The notes under the pieces are model-generated. The model worked only from the letters and a program-made list of their open reading frames with translations, did no database searches and was not told the origin of the DNA. Of a stretch of 64,000 bases of DNA, positions 37,580 to 46,642 are shown one piece after another (the first letter of the stretch is position 1; each line of letters opens with the position of its first letter). Source of the DNA: JBGSTR01 sp963707135 (GTDB lineage Bacteria > Pseudomonadota > Gammaproteobacteria > Chromatiales > Chromatiaceae). The position numbers and the translations under genes were made by a program. Where the stretch lies: positions 43,672 to 107,671 of the forward strand of contig CAVPOY010000009.1 of assembly GCA_963707135.1 (NCBI GenBank), given 5' to 3'.

Positions 37580-38935
37580 ATGGCGAGAGGCATCGCGCCG
37601 TTGTCCCTCTTGAACGCCATGCGAACCGCCGTTGGTTGGGCCTGGCGGCGATTGCCGCTTAACGCCGGGGTGCGTGCGTCGCTGATAAACCTGGTTCCGA
37701 GTCATCTGCGTAACCCGCCTCGTGGCACCGCTGCCGAGACCTTGCGTCCCGCGCCGGCGCACGCGGGACAGGACGACTGCTTCATTTTCGGCGTCATCGA
37801 CTGGCATTACCGGATTCAGCGCCCGCAGCACCTCGCTTATGAGCTCGTTTCCGAGGGGCATAGGGTGTTCTACGTCTCGAGCAATCTGGTTGCCGACAGC
37901 CGGTCGGGATTCCGGGTTGAGCCCTTGGACGAGGAGGGGCGCCTCTTTCAGATCTTCCTGAATCTCAAGGGCGCCCGCGACGTATACCACACGATGCCGA
38001 GCGACGCTGAGCGGGCGCAGCTAAGCGACGGCGTGCGTGGGCTGGTGTCCTGGGCAAGTTCCCGAGCGGCGGTTGCCCTCGTTCAGCATCCTTTCTGGTC
38101 GGGGGCGGCTGCGGCGATTGCGAATGCGCGCGTGGTCTACGACTGTATGGACCATCACACGGGCTTCGGCACCTTCGACCAGAATATGATCGAGGCCGAG
38201 CGCGCCCTCATGGAACGCGCGGACCTGGTGGTCGTGTCTTCCGCGCGACTGGATGCTCTAGTGGCACCTCACGCCCGTGCGCGGAAGCTGATCCGCAACG
38301 CCGCGGATTACAGCCATTTTTCGAAACCACCGGCGTCTGTATATCGGGACCTTCACGGTCGTCCCGTGCTTTGCTATTACGGGGCGATTGCCGCCTGGTT
38401 CGATGTCGATCTCGTGGCCGCGATCGCGCGTCGCTTCCCCGCGTGTTTGATACTCCTCATCGGTCACGATCAGGTTTCCGCGGAAAGGCGCCTTGCAGGG
38501 TTCTCGAATGTCAAAGTCATCGGCGAGGTCGCCTATGGAGACCTACCAGGCTATTTGCACGGGTGCGACGTCTGCATTCTGCCCTTCCTGATCAACGACC
38601 TGACGCTTGCCACGAATCCGGTAAAGGTCTACGAGTACCTGAGCGCGGGCAAGCCGGTCGTTTCCGTCGACCTTCCCGAGATGGCTGCCTTTGATGGTCT
38701 GGTCCACTCGGCGACGACCCAGGAGTCGTTTCTCGAGGCCATTGCCGCGGCCTTGGCAGCCACCCCTGATCCGGACGAGATTGCACGGCGCAAGGCGTTC
38801 GCGGCGAATCAAACCTGGACTGAGCGAGGCCGTTGCCTTATCGACGCCCTAGCGGAGCTTCCCGGGCCCGACCGAACCGTCGCGGACCAGGCTCGTGGCT
38901 CCATGGACATTCGCGCCTTGCCACCGCAGCAATAG
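37580..38935 (+). CDS. Glycosyltransferase, GT-B fold (GT4-like)
   Basis: A 451-residue cytoplasmic glycosyltransferase. The N-terminal part begins FGVIDWHYRIQRPQHLAYEL, very like the C-terminal half of the 32249-34958 protein (QRPQH motif). YDCMDHHTGFG, CYYGAIAAWFD, CDVCILPFLIND and KVYEYLSAGKPVVS follow; the last is the nucleotide-sugar-binding region. Donor and acceptor are unknown. The ATG at 37580 is the first after the wecB stop with a reasonable distance; the ATG at 37619 is also possible. Confidence 0.8.
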   Translation: MARGIAPLSLLNAMRTAVGWAWRRLPLNAGVRASLINLVPSHLRNPPRGTAAETLRPAPAHAGQDDCFIFGVIDWHYRIQRPQHLAYELVSEGHRVFYVSSNLVADSRSGFRVEPLDEEGRLFQIFLNLKGARDVYHTMPSDAERAQLSDGVRGLVSWASSRAAVALVQHPFWSGAAAAIANARVVYDCMDHHTGFGTFDQNMIEAERALMERADLVVVSSARLDALVAPHARARKLIRNAADYSHFSKPPASVYRDLHGRPVLCYYGAIAAWFDVDLVAAIARRFPACLILLIGHDQVSAERRLAGFSNVKVIGEVAYGDLPGYLHGCDVCILPFLINDLTLATNPVKVYEYLSAGKPVVSVDLPEMAAFDGLVHSATTQESFLEAIAAALAATPDPDEIARRKAFAANQTWTERGRCLIDALAELPGPDRTVADQARGSMDIRALPPQQ

Positions 38936-39158
38936 CGCGACGCGACGATGCGCACGGGTATGGGTCATGTTCAGCACGGCCGGGACTTCATGTGGCAATG
39001 AATAGCCTAATTGAGCAACCGTCGGATGTGCCCGCGCGGTTGACCTGCGTCAAGTGTGAAAATAACCTCGCAGGTCCGCATCGATTCAACGAGGCAGACG
39101 TTCGTTTGGCGTCCCTTGCAGGCTTTGCGAAACGAACAGGTACCGGGGGAATATTCTG

Positions 39159-40778
39159 ATGGCCGCAACGAAGTCGAATCGGCCAACTACCGCGATCGAT
39201 CCCGTAAACAACATGGGGAACTTGGCCGGCGCCGACGGGATGGCTGAAACGCCAGTCGTCTCCGGGCGATCTGTCGTTCCGCGGGTGGCCGTTCTCGTCC
39301 TCGGGATGCATCGAAGTGGTACCTCGGCACTCACACGGCTGATCAGTCTGCTCGGCGCAGACCTTCCTTCTAACCTGATGCCCGGCGTCGAGGGCGACAA
39401 CGAGACGGGATTTTGGGAATCCCTGGACGTCTATCGCCTCAATGATGAGATCCTGGCATCTGGTGGCTCCCGGTGGGACGACTGGCGAAGCTTCCGACCG
39501 ACATGGCACCAGCTGAACGAGACGCATGCCTTTAAGACGAAGGCATTGGAGATACTGAGTCGGGATTTTGGGAGATCCTCGTTCTTCGTACTGAAAGATC
39601 CGCGTATATGTCGCCTTTTGCCTTTTTGGTCGGAGGTCCTGCTCGAGTTCGGAGTCGAGGCGAAACACGTCATTCCAATGCGGAATCCGATGGAGGTTGC
39701 GGCGTCGCTGGCAAAGCGCGATGGCCTCAGTCACTCCGCGTCGTACCTTCTATGGCTTCGCCATGTGCTCGATGCCGAATATTTTTCGCGAGGCTATCCG
39801 CGAGCGGTCATCACCTATCAGGGGCTGTTGGATGACTGGCGGAGCCTCGCTAATGCGCTCGAGCTCAGTTTGGGAATCCACTGGGCTCGCCGGGGAGCCG
39901 ACATGGACGTCCAGATCGACAGCTTCCTCGAGCGCCGTCACCGTCACCATGCGCTGAGCGATTCTGACGTCTACGACAATCCGGAGCTGGTTCCATGGGT
40001 CAAAGAGGCCTATTCCGCTTTCGGAGAGTTACAGGCCGATCCGGAATCCGCCGCGGTGCGTTCACGACTCGATGGGCTCCGGCAAGAGTTTGATCGTGCG
40101 AGCGAGGCATTCGGCGCCGTAGTGGCCGCGGAGGAAACGGCGCGTAAGGAGCTTGCTGCTGCTCACTCCGCCCAAGCCAGACACGCTCGCGATATTCTGG
40201 ATGCAACAGGCATTGAACTGGACGCGTTGCATCGGGAGGCAGCAAGTCGTGACCAACAGATCCGCTCTCTAACCCAGGCTCTGGTCGACGTGAATGCAGG
40301 GTCGGCAAGTCGTCACACCCAGATCGAGACGCTGAACGCGAGGGTGATCGCTTTAGCCAACGAGGCGTCCATGCGAGAGCAGCAAGTCCAGTCGTTAACC
40401 CAGACTCTGGCTAAACGTGACGAACAGCTCATCGCGGTTAGTGCGGAGTCGGCAGATCGGCACGCGCAGATCCAGTCGCTGAACCAGGGGTTGTTCGAAT
40501 TGAAAAAGGAGTCGGAAAGTCGTCACGCCCAGATACTGACGCTGAACCAGACGTTGATCGCATTGAAAGAGGAGTCCGCAAGTCGCCAGGAGCAAATCGA
40601 AGCGCTTAGGCAGATCGTTGCCCAGCGTGATAAGGAGAGCGCTGCCCTGAATCAATCCCTAGCCGCGGCGCACGCGCAGATCGCGGAGCTATTTTCCTCA
40701 ACCTCGTGGCGAGTCACGGCCCCGATTCGCGCCCTACTCACCTCGCTTCGCGGCATGACGATTCGCTCCGGACGCTAA
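39159..40778 (+). CDS. Sulfotransferase-like protein with C-terminal 21-residue coiled-coil repeats
   Basis: A 539-residue protein. Residues about 40-280 form a sulfotransferase domain: VLVLGMHRSGTSALTRLISL holds the 5'-phosphosulfate-binding loop (HRSGTSAL), and VLKDPRICRLLPFW and VIPMRNPMEVAASL supply the 3'-phosphate site. Residues about 310-515 are coiled coil built from units near 21 residues (SRHAQIQSLNQ, SRHAQILTLNQ, SRQEQIEALRQ). The end is STSWRVTAPIRALL, the same motif as in two neighbouring enzymes. It probably sulfates a glycan, with the coil used for oligomerisation or docking (inference). It faces the following minus-strand glycosyltransferase with a 26-bp gap. Confidence 0.78.
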   Translation: MAATKSNRPTTAIDPVNNMGNLAGADGMAETPVVSGRSVVPRVAVLVLGMHRSGTSALTRLISLLGADLPSNLMPGVEGDNETGFWESLDVYRLNDEILASGGSRWDDWRSFRPTWHQLNETHAFKTKALEILSRDFGRSSFFVLKDPRICRLLPFWSEVLLEFGVEAKHVIPMRNPMEVAASLAKRDGLSHSASYLLWLRHVLDAEYFSRGYPRAVITYQGLLDDWRSLANALELSLGIHWARRGADMDVQIDSFLERRHRHHALSDSDVYDNPELVPWVKEAYSAFGELQADPESAAVRSRLDGLRQEFDRASEAFGAVVAAEETARKELAAAHSAQARHARDILDATGIELDALHREAASRDQQIRSLTQALVDVNAGSASRHTQIETLNARVIALANEASMREQQVQSLTQTLAKRDEQLIAVSAESADRHAQIQSLNQGLFELKKESESRHAQILTLNQTLIALKEESASRQEQIEALRQIVAQRDKESAALNQSLAAAHAQIAELFSSTSWRVTAPIRALLTSLRGMTIRSGR

Positions 40779-40804
40779 GCCGTGCGTGGCGCGGTATCAG
40801 CCCG

Positions 40805-42385
40805 TCACGGCAGTGCGGCTCGCTCCATGGACGAGACCGCGATTTCCGTCTCGCGACCGTTGGCTTCCAGACAACCGATCGACTGCAGCAGCTCCTGAAC
40901 ACGAGCGCCGACGGCAGACGGGGCGAACGAGTCGCGCAGCATTGCCCGACCGCGCAGACCCTTGAAGTGGGCTGCGGATCGATCTTCGTAAACGGAGCGC
41001 AGCGCCGCAACGGTTGCATCCAGCCGCGGCTCCGCCCACTCCTGCTTTTCCCAGGCCGGATAATCGCCCTTTTTCAGCGGTATCAGATCGTAGGCCACCG
41101 GGTAGCCCGTCTCGGGAGTTATAAAGTCGGTCGTGCCTCCATAGTCGGTCGAGATGACCGCCTTCCCCCCGGCGAGCGCCTCCGCTGCACCGAACCCAAA
41201 ACCCTCGGATCGATGCAGCGAGACAAATACGTCGCAGTCGTGCATCAATGCGTCCATTTCATGGCGGCTTAATGTCCTGTCGATCACTCGAATACGCGGA
41301 TCTTCCGCGGCCGTCTTGGTAAGCCACGCGCGCACCCCCGCGTCGTCGCCGCCACGTGCCTTGACGACGAGCTGCACGTCCTGACGCGTGGCGGGAAATG
41401 CCGCCTGGAAGGCCCGAACTGCAGCCGTGGGATTCTTGCGGGCGCTGTGCGAATCGAAGTCGAGATAGGTGTAGAAGCGCAGGATTTCACGCTCGCGAAT
41501 ATCCTCGCTGGGCATCGACGACAGGCGCACCGGCTGGGGCACCAACCGAACAGGGCGATCAAAATCGGGCGGGAAAGACCGTGCCACGAAACTGGATGGA
41601 GCCCAGACTTCGTCGTAACGACGTGCCACGCCGAGCCACTCACGCGGGACGCGACTCAACTCCCAGAATGGATACAGAATATTGACACGCCCCGGCCAGA
41701 TCTCGTGAGTCAAGTCAAGGATTGAAGGCAATCCGGTTACCAATAGATTCGCCCTCCGATCAGGAAAGGCATTACATTTCGTCGTGAACTCGGAATCGTT
41801 TTCGCGGCCCGGAAGGGGTACGTGTCGGAAAGACAAGGGCAGGCGTCGTGCGTCGCACGCATAGGCCAAGTTGCGTGCGGCTTGTCCCAGTCCGATTTCG
41901 GAGCGGAGGTATCCGGTCAGGCACAGGCCCGGCTCGAAGTGGATCGATGTGGCCTGTTCGAGGCACGCTGGCCGCTCGGTCTGTTCCAGCCAACGACAGA
42001 CCGCGGGGTTACCTAGCCCCTCCCTTAGCAGATGGGTGATTGGGTTGTGCTCCAGGGGATCAAACCCCTGCTCCAGTTGGGCGTAGTCATCTGCGCTGAA
42101 GAACGGGGCAGGCCTGCGGCCTTCACGCCAGCCGAATTGCATGTAATGCTTGAACGGATCGCCTCCGCCGTTGCGAACGTCCGGATTCAGTAGGCAATAC
42201 CAATCGGCATTGAACAGCGCCAATCGCTCGGCGAGAACGCGATCGTTCAGTGTTACCGGTGGAGGCGCCAAGCCGAAGACCCGCTGGAGTCGCGCGACCA
42301 GTCGTTGGCCGCGATCGTTGGTCGCCATGATGCGCCGCAGCGCGACCTTGCCCCGGCTTCGGACCGAATATGGAACGCCAAGCAT
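40805..42385 (-). CDS. Glycosyltransferase family 4-like protein
   Basis: A 526-residue protein. Residues about 50-150 are a helical N-terminal part (FNADWYCLLNPDVRNGG, HYMQFGWREGRRP) often found before glycosyltransferase domains. The GT-B part shows GYLRSEIGLGQAARNLAYA, NILYPFWELSRVPREWLG, SARKNPTAAVRAF, FVSLHRSEGFGFGAAEALAG and KAVISTDYGGTTDFI. It is a paralogue of the 48888-50279 protein. The start ATG at 42385 has GGGAGG five bases upstream. It follows the GT2 gene on the same strand by 20 bp, so both are likely co-transcribed. Confidence 0.82.
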   Translation of the reverse strand: MLGVPYSVRSRGKVALRRIMATNDRGQRLVARLQRVFGLAPPPVTLNDRVLAERLALFNADWYCLLNPDVRNGGGDPFKHYMQFGWREGRRPAPFFSADDYAQLEQGFDPLEHNPITHLLREGLGNPAVCRWLEQTERPACLEQATSIHFEPGLCLTGYLRSEIGLGQAARNLAYACDARRLPLSFRHVPLPGRENDSEFTTKCNAFPDRRANLLVTGLPSILDLTHEIWPGRVNILYPFWELSRVPREWLGVARRYDEVWAPSSFVARSFPPDFDRPVRLVPQPVRLSSMPSEDIREREILRFYTYLDFDSHSARKNPTAAVRAFQAAFPATRQDVQLVVKARGGDDAGVRAWLTKTAAEDPRIRVIDRTLSRHEMDALMHDCDVFVSLHRSEGFGFGAAEALAGGKAVISTDYGGTTDFITPETGYPVAYDLIPLKKGDYPAWEKQEWAEPRLDATVAALRSVYEDRSAAHFKGLRGRAMLRDSFAPSAVGARVQELLQSIGCLEANGRETEIAVSSMERAALP

Positions 42386-42405
42386 CACTCGCCTCCCGCT
42401 ATCGA

Positions 42406-44019
42406 TCAGCCTGATTGACCGCCCGTGTCGTCCGACCATGGGAATCTCGCCTGCGGCGTCTCGCCGAGGTTGACCCAGGGGTTGCCAAAGGGGTCTTGCC
42501 GGAACTGTTCGCGCCATCGACCGGCCATGATGACCGTCGCATCGTGCCGCATTCGAGCTACTTCCGGTGAAGTCTCCGTGCCTCGCGTCGAGGATTCGTA
42601 GTGGAAGATCCCGTCCAGCGGAAGGCAGAGCACACGGCGACCGGTCTTGCGGACGCGCAGGCAGAAATCGATGTCGTTGTACTCGACCGGAAGGTGCACC
42701 TCGTCGAAGCCCCCGACGTCGTTGAAGACCTCGCGCCGGGTAGCCAATAGGGCGCCGGTAACCGCTTGGTAGTTGCGCACGCAGGAGAGCGTGCTCAAGT
42801 AGCCGCCCTCGGTTCTCGCAGCCCCTCGCAATACATGCTCCGCAATCGGTGTCTGTTGACCGCCGCTTCCCTCGCGCAACAAGATCCCGCCGTGCTGTAC
42901 TGACCCGTTCCCGTAGAGCAGCTTGCTTCCGACCACCCCCACCTCGGGCCGCATGGCGTGGGCAACCAGTTGTTCGAGAAGACCCGGGCGAGGTGATCTC
43001 CACGTCGTTGTTGAGCAGCAAGATCACGGGCGCTCGTCGAAGCCGCGACGCCGACGTTTATCATGCGGGCGAAATTGAATCGCTGATTCATCGGGACGAT
43101 GCTTGCCCCGTGGCGCCGCTGCAATTGCTCATAGAGCGACAGGACCTCGGCGTCTTCGCTCGCATTGTCGACGATCACCAGCTCGGTACGAAATTGGTTT
43201 GGCAAGCTCAAGAAAGCCTAGGCATTGCGCCAGCAATTGGGGCTGTTGCGATTGGGCACGATCACGGCGACGTCGGTATTCGCTGCGAGCGTGGGTGCCG
43301 CGGCCGCCAGAGTCGGGAGCGACCGGTGATTCAGCCGGTGGGATGTGCACCAACGACTCCGTGACGTGGCACGTCTTCAGGCGTACCTCCCGCTTAGCCA
43401 CCAAACACAACCAGTTGTGCAAGTCAACACACGTGCTGGCCTGCCACTGGTGGCGCATGACGAGCCCCCGTGAGGCTAAGAACGCAGTCTCGATGTAGGG
43501 AAAGCATTGGATGAAATCCGGGTCCCATCCCGGAGTAAACGCCGGTTGAGCAAACGTTCCCGCCTCGGTAACGCGATCGAAGTCACACAGCAGGAGATCG
43601 AAACAATCGGCACCGGGTGGAGTTTGAAGCGATGAGTTGAAGAGCGCGAATGCGTCGGCGTCGAATAGCGTACCGGCCTGCGCGAACATCAGGTACTGTC
43701 CGCGCCAGATTCCTTTCCGGTGCGATCCGCGTAGAACGTCCTGATAAGAGATTGTCGGCTCGAAAAATAGTCCGCGGAAGGAGATAAACGCCCCTTCGAG
43801 ATCCGCATCGCCGCTCGTTCCACCGACTACCAACACCTCGATGTTGCGGTACGTCTGCTCCAATAAGGATCGTAGCGTTGTGGCGAGTCCTTCGGGACCG
43901 CCATAGACGACGACCGTGATCAACAAATGTTGCTGTCCGGACGAAGGACCCGCTTCATCGAGCCGCGCGGCGAGCCGGTGCTCGCGCCAGGAAGAGTAAT
44001 CAGAGGCTCGCAATGTCAT
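42406..44019 (-). CDS. Two-domain glycosyltransferase family 2 protein (five frame interruptions)
   Basis: Corrected length is about 536 residues. The first GT2-like domain starts LLITVVVYGGPEGLATTLRS; the second has VAVIVPNRN, ELVIVDNASEDAEVL, a VILLLNNDVEI block with the DxD-like metal site, GSKLLYGNGSVQHGGI, GALLATRREVF and LPVEYNDIDFCLRVRKTGRR. This is a WbbL/rhamnosyltransferase-like layout. The frame changes near 43300, 43235, 43212, 43050 and 42995; four need one base removed and one needs one base added. Three lie within about 100 bp. Because all motifs survive, sequence error is likely, but decay of this gene cannot be excluded. Confidence 0.7.
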
Positions 44020-44636
44020 GACTCAGGGCGGTGTGGTATGTACGGCAACAAATAGGGGTCCGGTCTCGGCAACCAGCGCATCCCGGGATGGGCGGCGTAC
44101 GTCGAATAAAACGAATGGGTGCGCGGAATACTATGTCTAAATGGAGACCTTCGCCCGGTCGAGCGCCAGCCCAAAACCGGTGCCGGAAACGATCGCCGCG
44201 TTTCTGGTGCCGGGTCGAGTGACGCCTATTAGGCCGACTATTCTCGCACTATTTTCAGGATTATCAAATCGTGACGGGTCATTCCCGAGCTTCGGGCAGG
44301 AGCTACTTGCTGAAACGGATTTCTCGTAGATTACCTTACGCCGAAGGTGGAATTGTCGTTTCGCTGGGGGTTCGCCCCAGCCAGCTGTCGGGTATTGATG
44401 GAAAAATCGGGATACCGACCGCCAGATCCCGCGCCGTTGCGGCATTCGTTGCTGAATCCGCCTGATTCATAGCGCGCGTCCGCTGGAGATCCGCACGGGC
44501 CGTTGTTGGTTGTCCGCATCGCGGGAAAGGCGCGGGGGCGGGTGGCCGAGCGCCCATCGCGGCGTACTAGTAAAAAACTAAAGATCGGGCTCGGCCTAGC
44601 CGATCGGCAGGCAGTGCCGCTGAACACCACTGTTCG
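44020..44636. other. Intergenic region (617 bp) with no gene seen
   Basis: It lies between two minus-strand genes and should hold the promoter of the GT2-GT4 pair. Short open frames on both strands have no family-like motifs. A run of A (GTAAAAAACTAAA near 44570) marks an AT-rich spot. GGTGCCGG-type short repeats near 44180-44215 are noted without assignment. Confidence 0.35.
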
Positions 44637-45536
44637 TCAGTGTTTGGTCGGGATGCTAAAGAATTCGCCGTCGCGCAGGTACCGTTCGACGAGCTCTAGG
44701 TTACTTTTCCTGGCGAATTCAAGAATCTCCTGGCGGAGGTCTGCATCGACCTGGAGCGGCGGTAGCTTCGCAACGGCGGGTTCGCGTGCCCGTAGGCCAA
44801 GGAGATGGTTCCGGAATGCCATCTTCTCGTCATAGCTTACGGGGAGGCGGTTGAAATTCCGCATCAAGTCGACGTACTCGCGTGGTAGTCGCGGGTTTAA
44901 TACGCCTATCGGCTTCAACTCGTTCCATTGTGTATCGGGCAGTACGACGCCTATTGCCCCGAGTAAATCGCGAATGATATCGCCGTTGGGAAACAGGTTG
45001 CGATTGAATTCTCTCACGATTATTCGGGCATCTGGAACCGCTTGCTCGAAGCTTAGAATGCGTGACGCATAGTCTAGTCCCCGCGATTTCCATGCTTCGT
45101 AAAACTCAGTGGCCGAGTGGGAGTGGCCGTGCAGGATGGTTTCTGCATAGATAGACTCGAAATATTCGTCCTGCCTACGGACGTAGAAGAGAAAGGTAAG
45201 ATCGAAAGATTCCAATATCCCTCGCAAAAACGCGAGGTCTACATTCTCCATGAACACTTCGCTGCTAACCAGGATATTCTCGCGGGTTGACGTTCCAACA
45301 GCTTCCAGAAATCGCTTCCAGACGGCATCCTTAGGTTCCGCGACGGTGATCTCTGGATGAGTGGTGCGTCTAATGCTTGCGGCAAGCGTGTGATTTGAAT
45401 ACGTTGTTTCGCAATAGGCCGCATCCAGGTAGTAAAGAATATATGGCTCCAGAATTTGTTGGTTCGTTTTCAGGAAGTGCTGAATGTAGGTGGTTGCGGT
45501 CTTGTGGAATCCGGCGTGGATAAAGAGTTTTTTCAT
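44637..45536 (-). CDS. Sulfotransferase-like protein
   Basis: A 299-residue protein starting KKLFIHAGFHKTATTYIQHF; the HKTATTYIQ loop near residue 10 is the PAPS 5'-phosphosulfate-binding site. FLFYVRRQDEYFESIYAE near residue 125 resembles the 3'-phosphate-binding region with RxxxxR-like spacing. VREFNRNLFPNGDIIRDLLG follows, as in bacterial carbohydrate sulfotransferase-like proteins. I place the start at the ATG at 45536 rather than 45554 because the binding loop should be close to the N-terminus. Base composition is lower in GC than the neighbours, consistent with transfer. The acceptor is unknown. Confidence 0.72.
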   Translation of the reverse strand: MKKLFIHAGFHKTATTYIQHFLKTNQQILEPYILYYLDAAYCETTYSNHTLAASIRRTTHPEITVAEPKDAVWKRFLEAVGTSTRENILVSSEVFMENVDLAFLRGILESFDLTFLFYVRRQDEYFESIYAETILHGHSHSATEFYEAWKSRGLDYASRILSFEQAVPDARIIVREFNRNLFPNGDIIRDLLGAIGVVLPDTQWNELKPIGVLNPRLPREYVDLMRNFNRLPVSYDEKMAFRNHLLGLRAREPAVAKLPPLQVDADLRQEILEFARKSNLELVERYLRDGEFFSIPTKH

Positions 45537-45691
45537 GGAATCGTATCGACACAATCGCGCACGGGTCTTTTACTCCGCGGAATTTTGTTCCCTCGCGGTA
45601 CGCGACGCAAGGCTTCCCGCACGACTACTGCGGCTTTTGTGCGTGACTTCAGGAGTGTCTGCGCCTCGGAAGCGTAGTTGCGTATCTTCGC

Positions 45692-45852
45692 CTAGGGAGA
45701 CGCTGATCAAATGCCGTCCTGGCATTTCATCAGCTCGCGGCCCGAGAGGCGCGACTCCCGGACCGCTCCATTTTCTTGTCCCTTAAGGTGACAAGAAAAT
45801 CCCAGGCCATCCCTGGCCGGACGGGAAACGCTTTAAATCAGCGTTTCCCTAG
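45692..45852. repeat. MITE-like element copy A (161 bp)
   Basis: The ends are near-perfect inverted repeats: CTAGGGAGACGCTGAT on the left and the complement of ATCAGCGTTTCCCTAG on the right (one mismatch). Inside is a strong hairpin (TTTTCTTGTC at 45771-45780 with GACAAGAAAA at 45790-45799) and the block CGGACCGCTCCA. It has no coding capacity. Confidence 0.75.
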
Positions 45853-45884
45853 AAGTCCGTCCGCAGTCGATGAGCGAACTAACG

Positions 45885-46016
45885 AGGTTCTGATCGACAG
45901 CCCTTCCCGGTATAGATCAACTCGCAGTCCGAGACGCGAGATTCTCGGACCGCTCCACTCGATAAAGCCGGGCAGTCGCTGGCCTGGGCAGGACACGCAA
46001 TAAATAAGCATCTCTC
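45885..46016. repeat. MITE-like element copy B (degenerate)
   Basis: It shares CTGATC near its left end, a TCCGAGA...TCTCGGACCGCTCCA core and GCCTGGGC/CAGGACACGCAA-type sequence with copies A and C. It lacks the central TTTTCTTGTC hairpin and clear outer ends. Boundaries are approximate. Confidence 0.5.
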
Positions 46017-46364
46017 CGATCGCTGCCAGCCCTCAGAGTGCCCTCCTGCAAGGCCGGCGGTTGCCGGCGCTGCGATCTCGGGTCGGCGGCCCACCGGGCG
46101 TGAGCGGCGAGTGCGCATCGATTGGTCAAGCCGCCAACCCCGTACCGCCGAATCTCGACCAAGAAAGTCAAGGTCTAGTTGGTTCGAGCGACATCCGTCA
46201 CGGTCGATCTAGTCGTGTGCGCAATATCGGTAGCGGACGAAACGGTGTTGACACTTGAACAGCCGCGGTGCGGTAAACTGTGCCTCGCAGCAATCGTCGC
46301 GCCGTGGATGCGCTGAATCTGGCAATGTGGCCGCGCAGCGTCGTAGCTTCTTCTCTGACCGCTC

Positions 46365-46540
46365 CTTAGGGAGACGCTGATCAGACGCCTTCCCGGCATA
46401 TGTTCCGCTCTCGGTCCGAGCGGCGCGACCTCTCGGACCAGTCCATTTACGTGTCGCTTCAGGCGACAAGAAAATACCGGGCTATTCCCGGGCATGGGTC
46501 TGGGCGGACAACGCAACGCAATTAAACAGCGCTTCCCTAG
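46365..46540. repeat. MITE-like element copy C (176 bp)
   Basis: Its left end CTTAGGGAGACGCTGATC and right end AACAGCGCTTCCCTAG are inverted relatives of those of copy A. The internal block CTCGGACCAGTCCA, a hairpin (TGTCGC...GCGACA near 46452-46467) and ACAAGAAAAT also match copy A. Confidence 0.72.
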
Positions 46541-46642
46541 AGATTTGTGCTGTGTATCGATCGCTCCGGCTTGGCGCGCCGATTAAAGGTAGACGCCCTG
46601 CGGGCTTGTTCCTTCGGTCGTTTGGAAATATTGAATAACGCT

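Larger units (their letters stand above)
45537..46642. other. Gene-free region (1.1 kb) with three small repeat copies
   Basis: No coding region is supported in this 1,106-bp gap between a minus-strand sulfotransferase gene and plus-strand gmd. It holds three copies of a TIR-bearing repeat (listed separately). The last 100 bp before gmd should carry its promoter. Confidence 0.6.

Noticed and set aside
40240..40690. Regular repeats as a possible CRISPR array
   Set aside because: Repeats are imperfect, in frame and encode heptads of a coiled coil; there are no identical repeats with unique spacers.
45692..46540. Repeat cluster as a CRISPR array or attachment site
   Set aside because: Copies are 130-180 bp with terminal inverted repeats and irregular spacing, and no cas or integrase gene is near.
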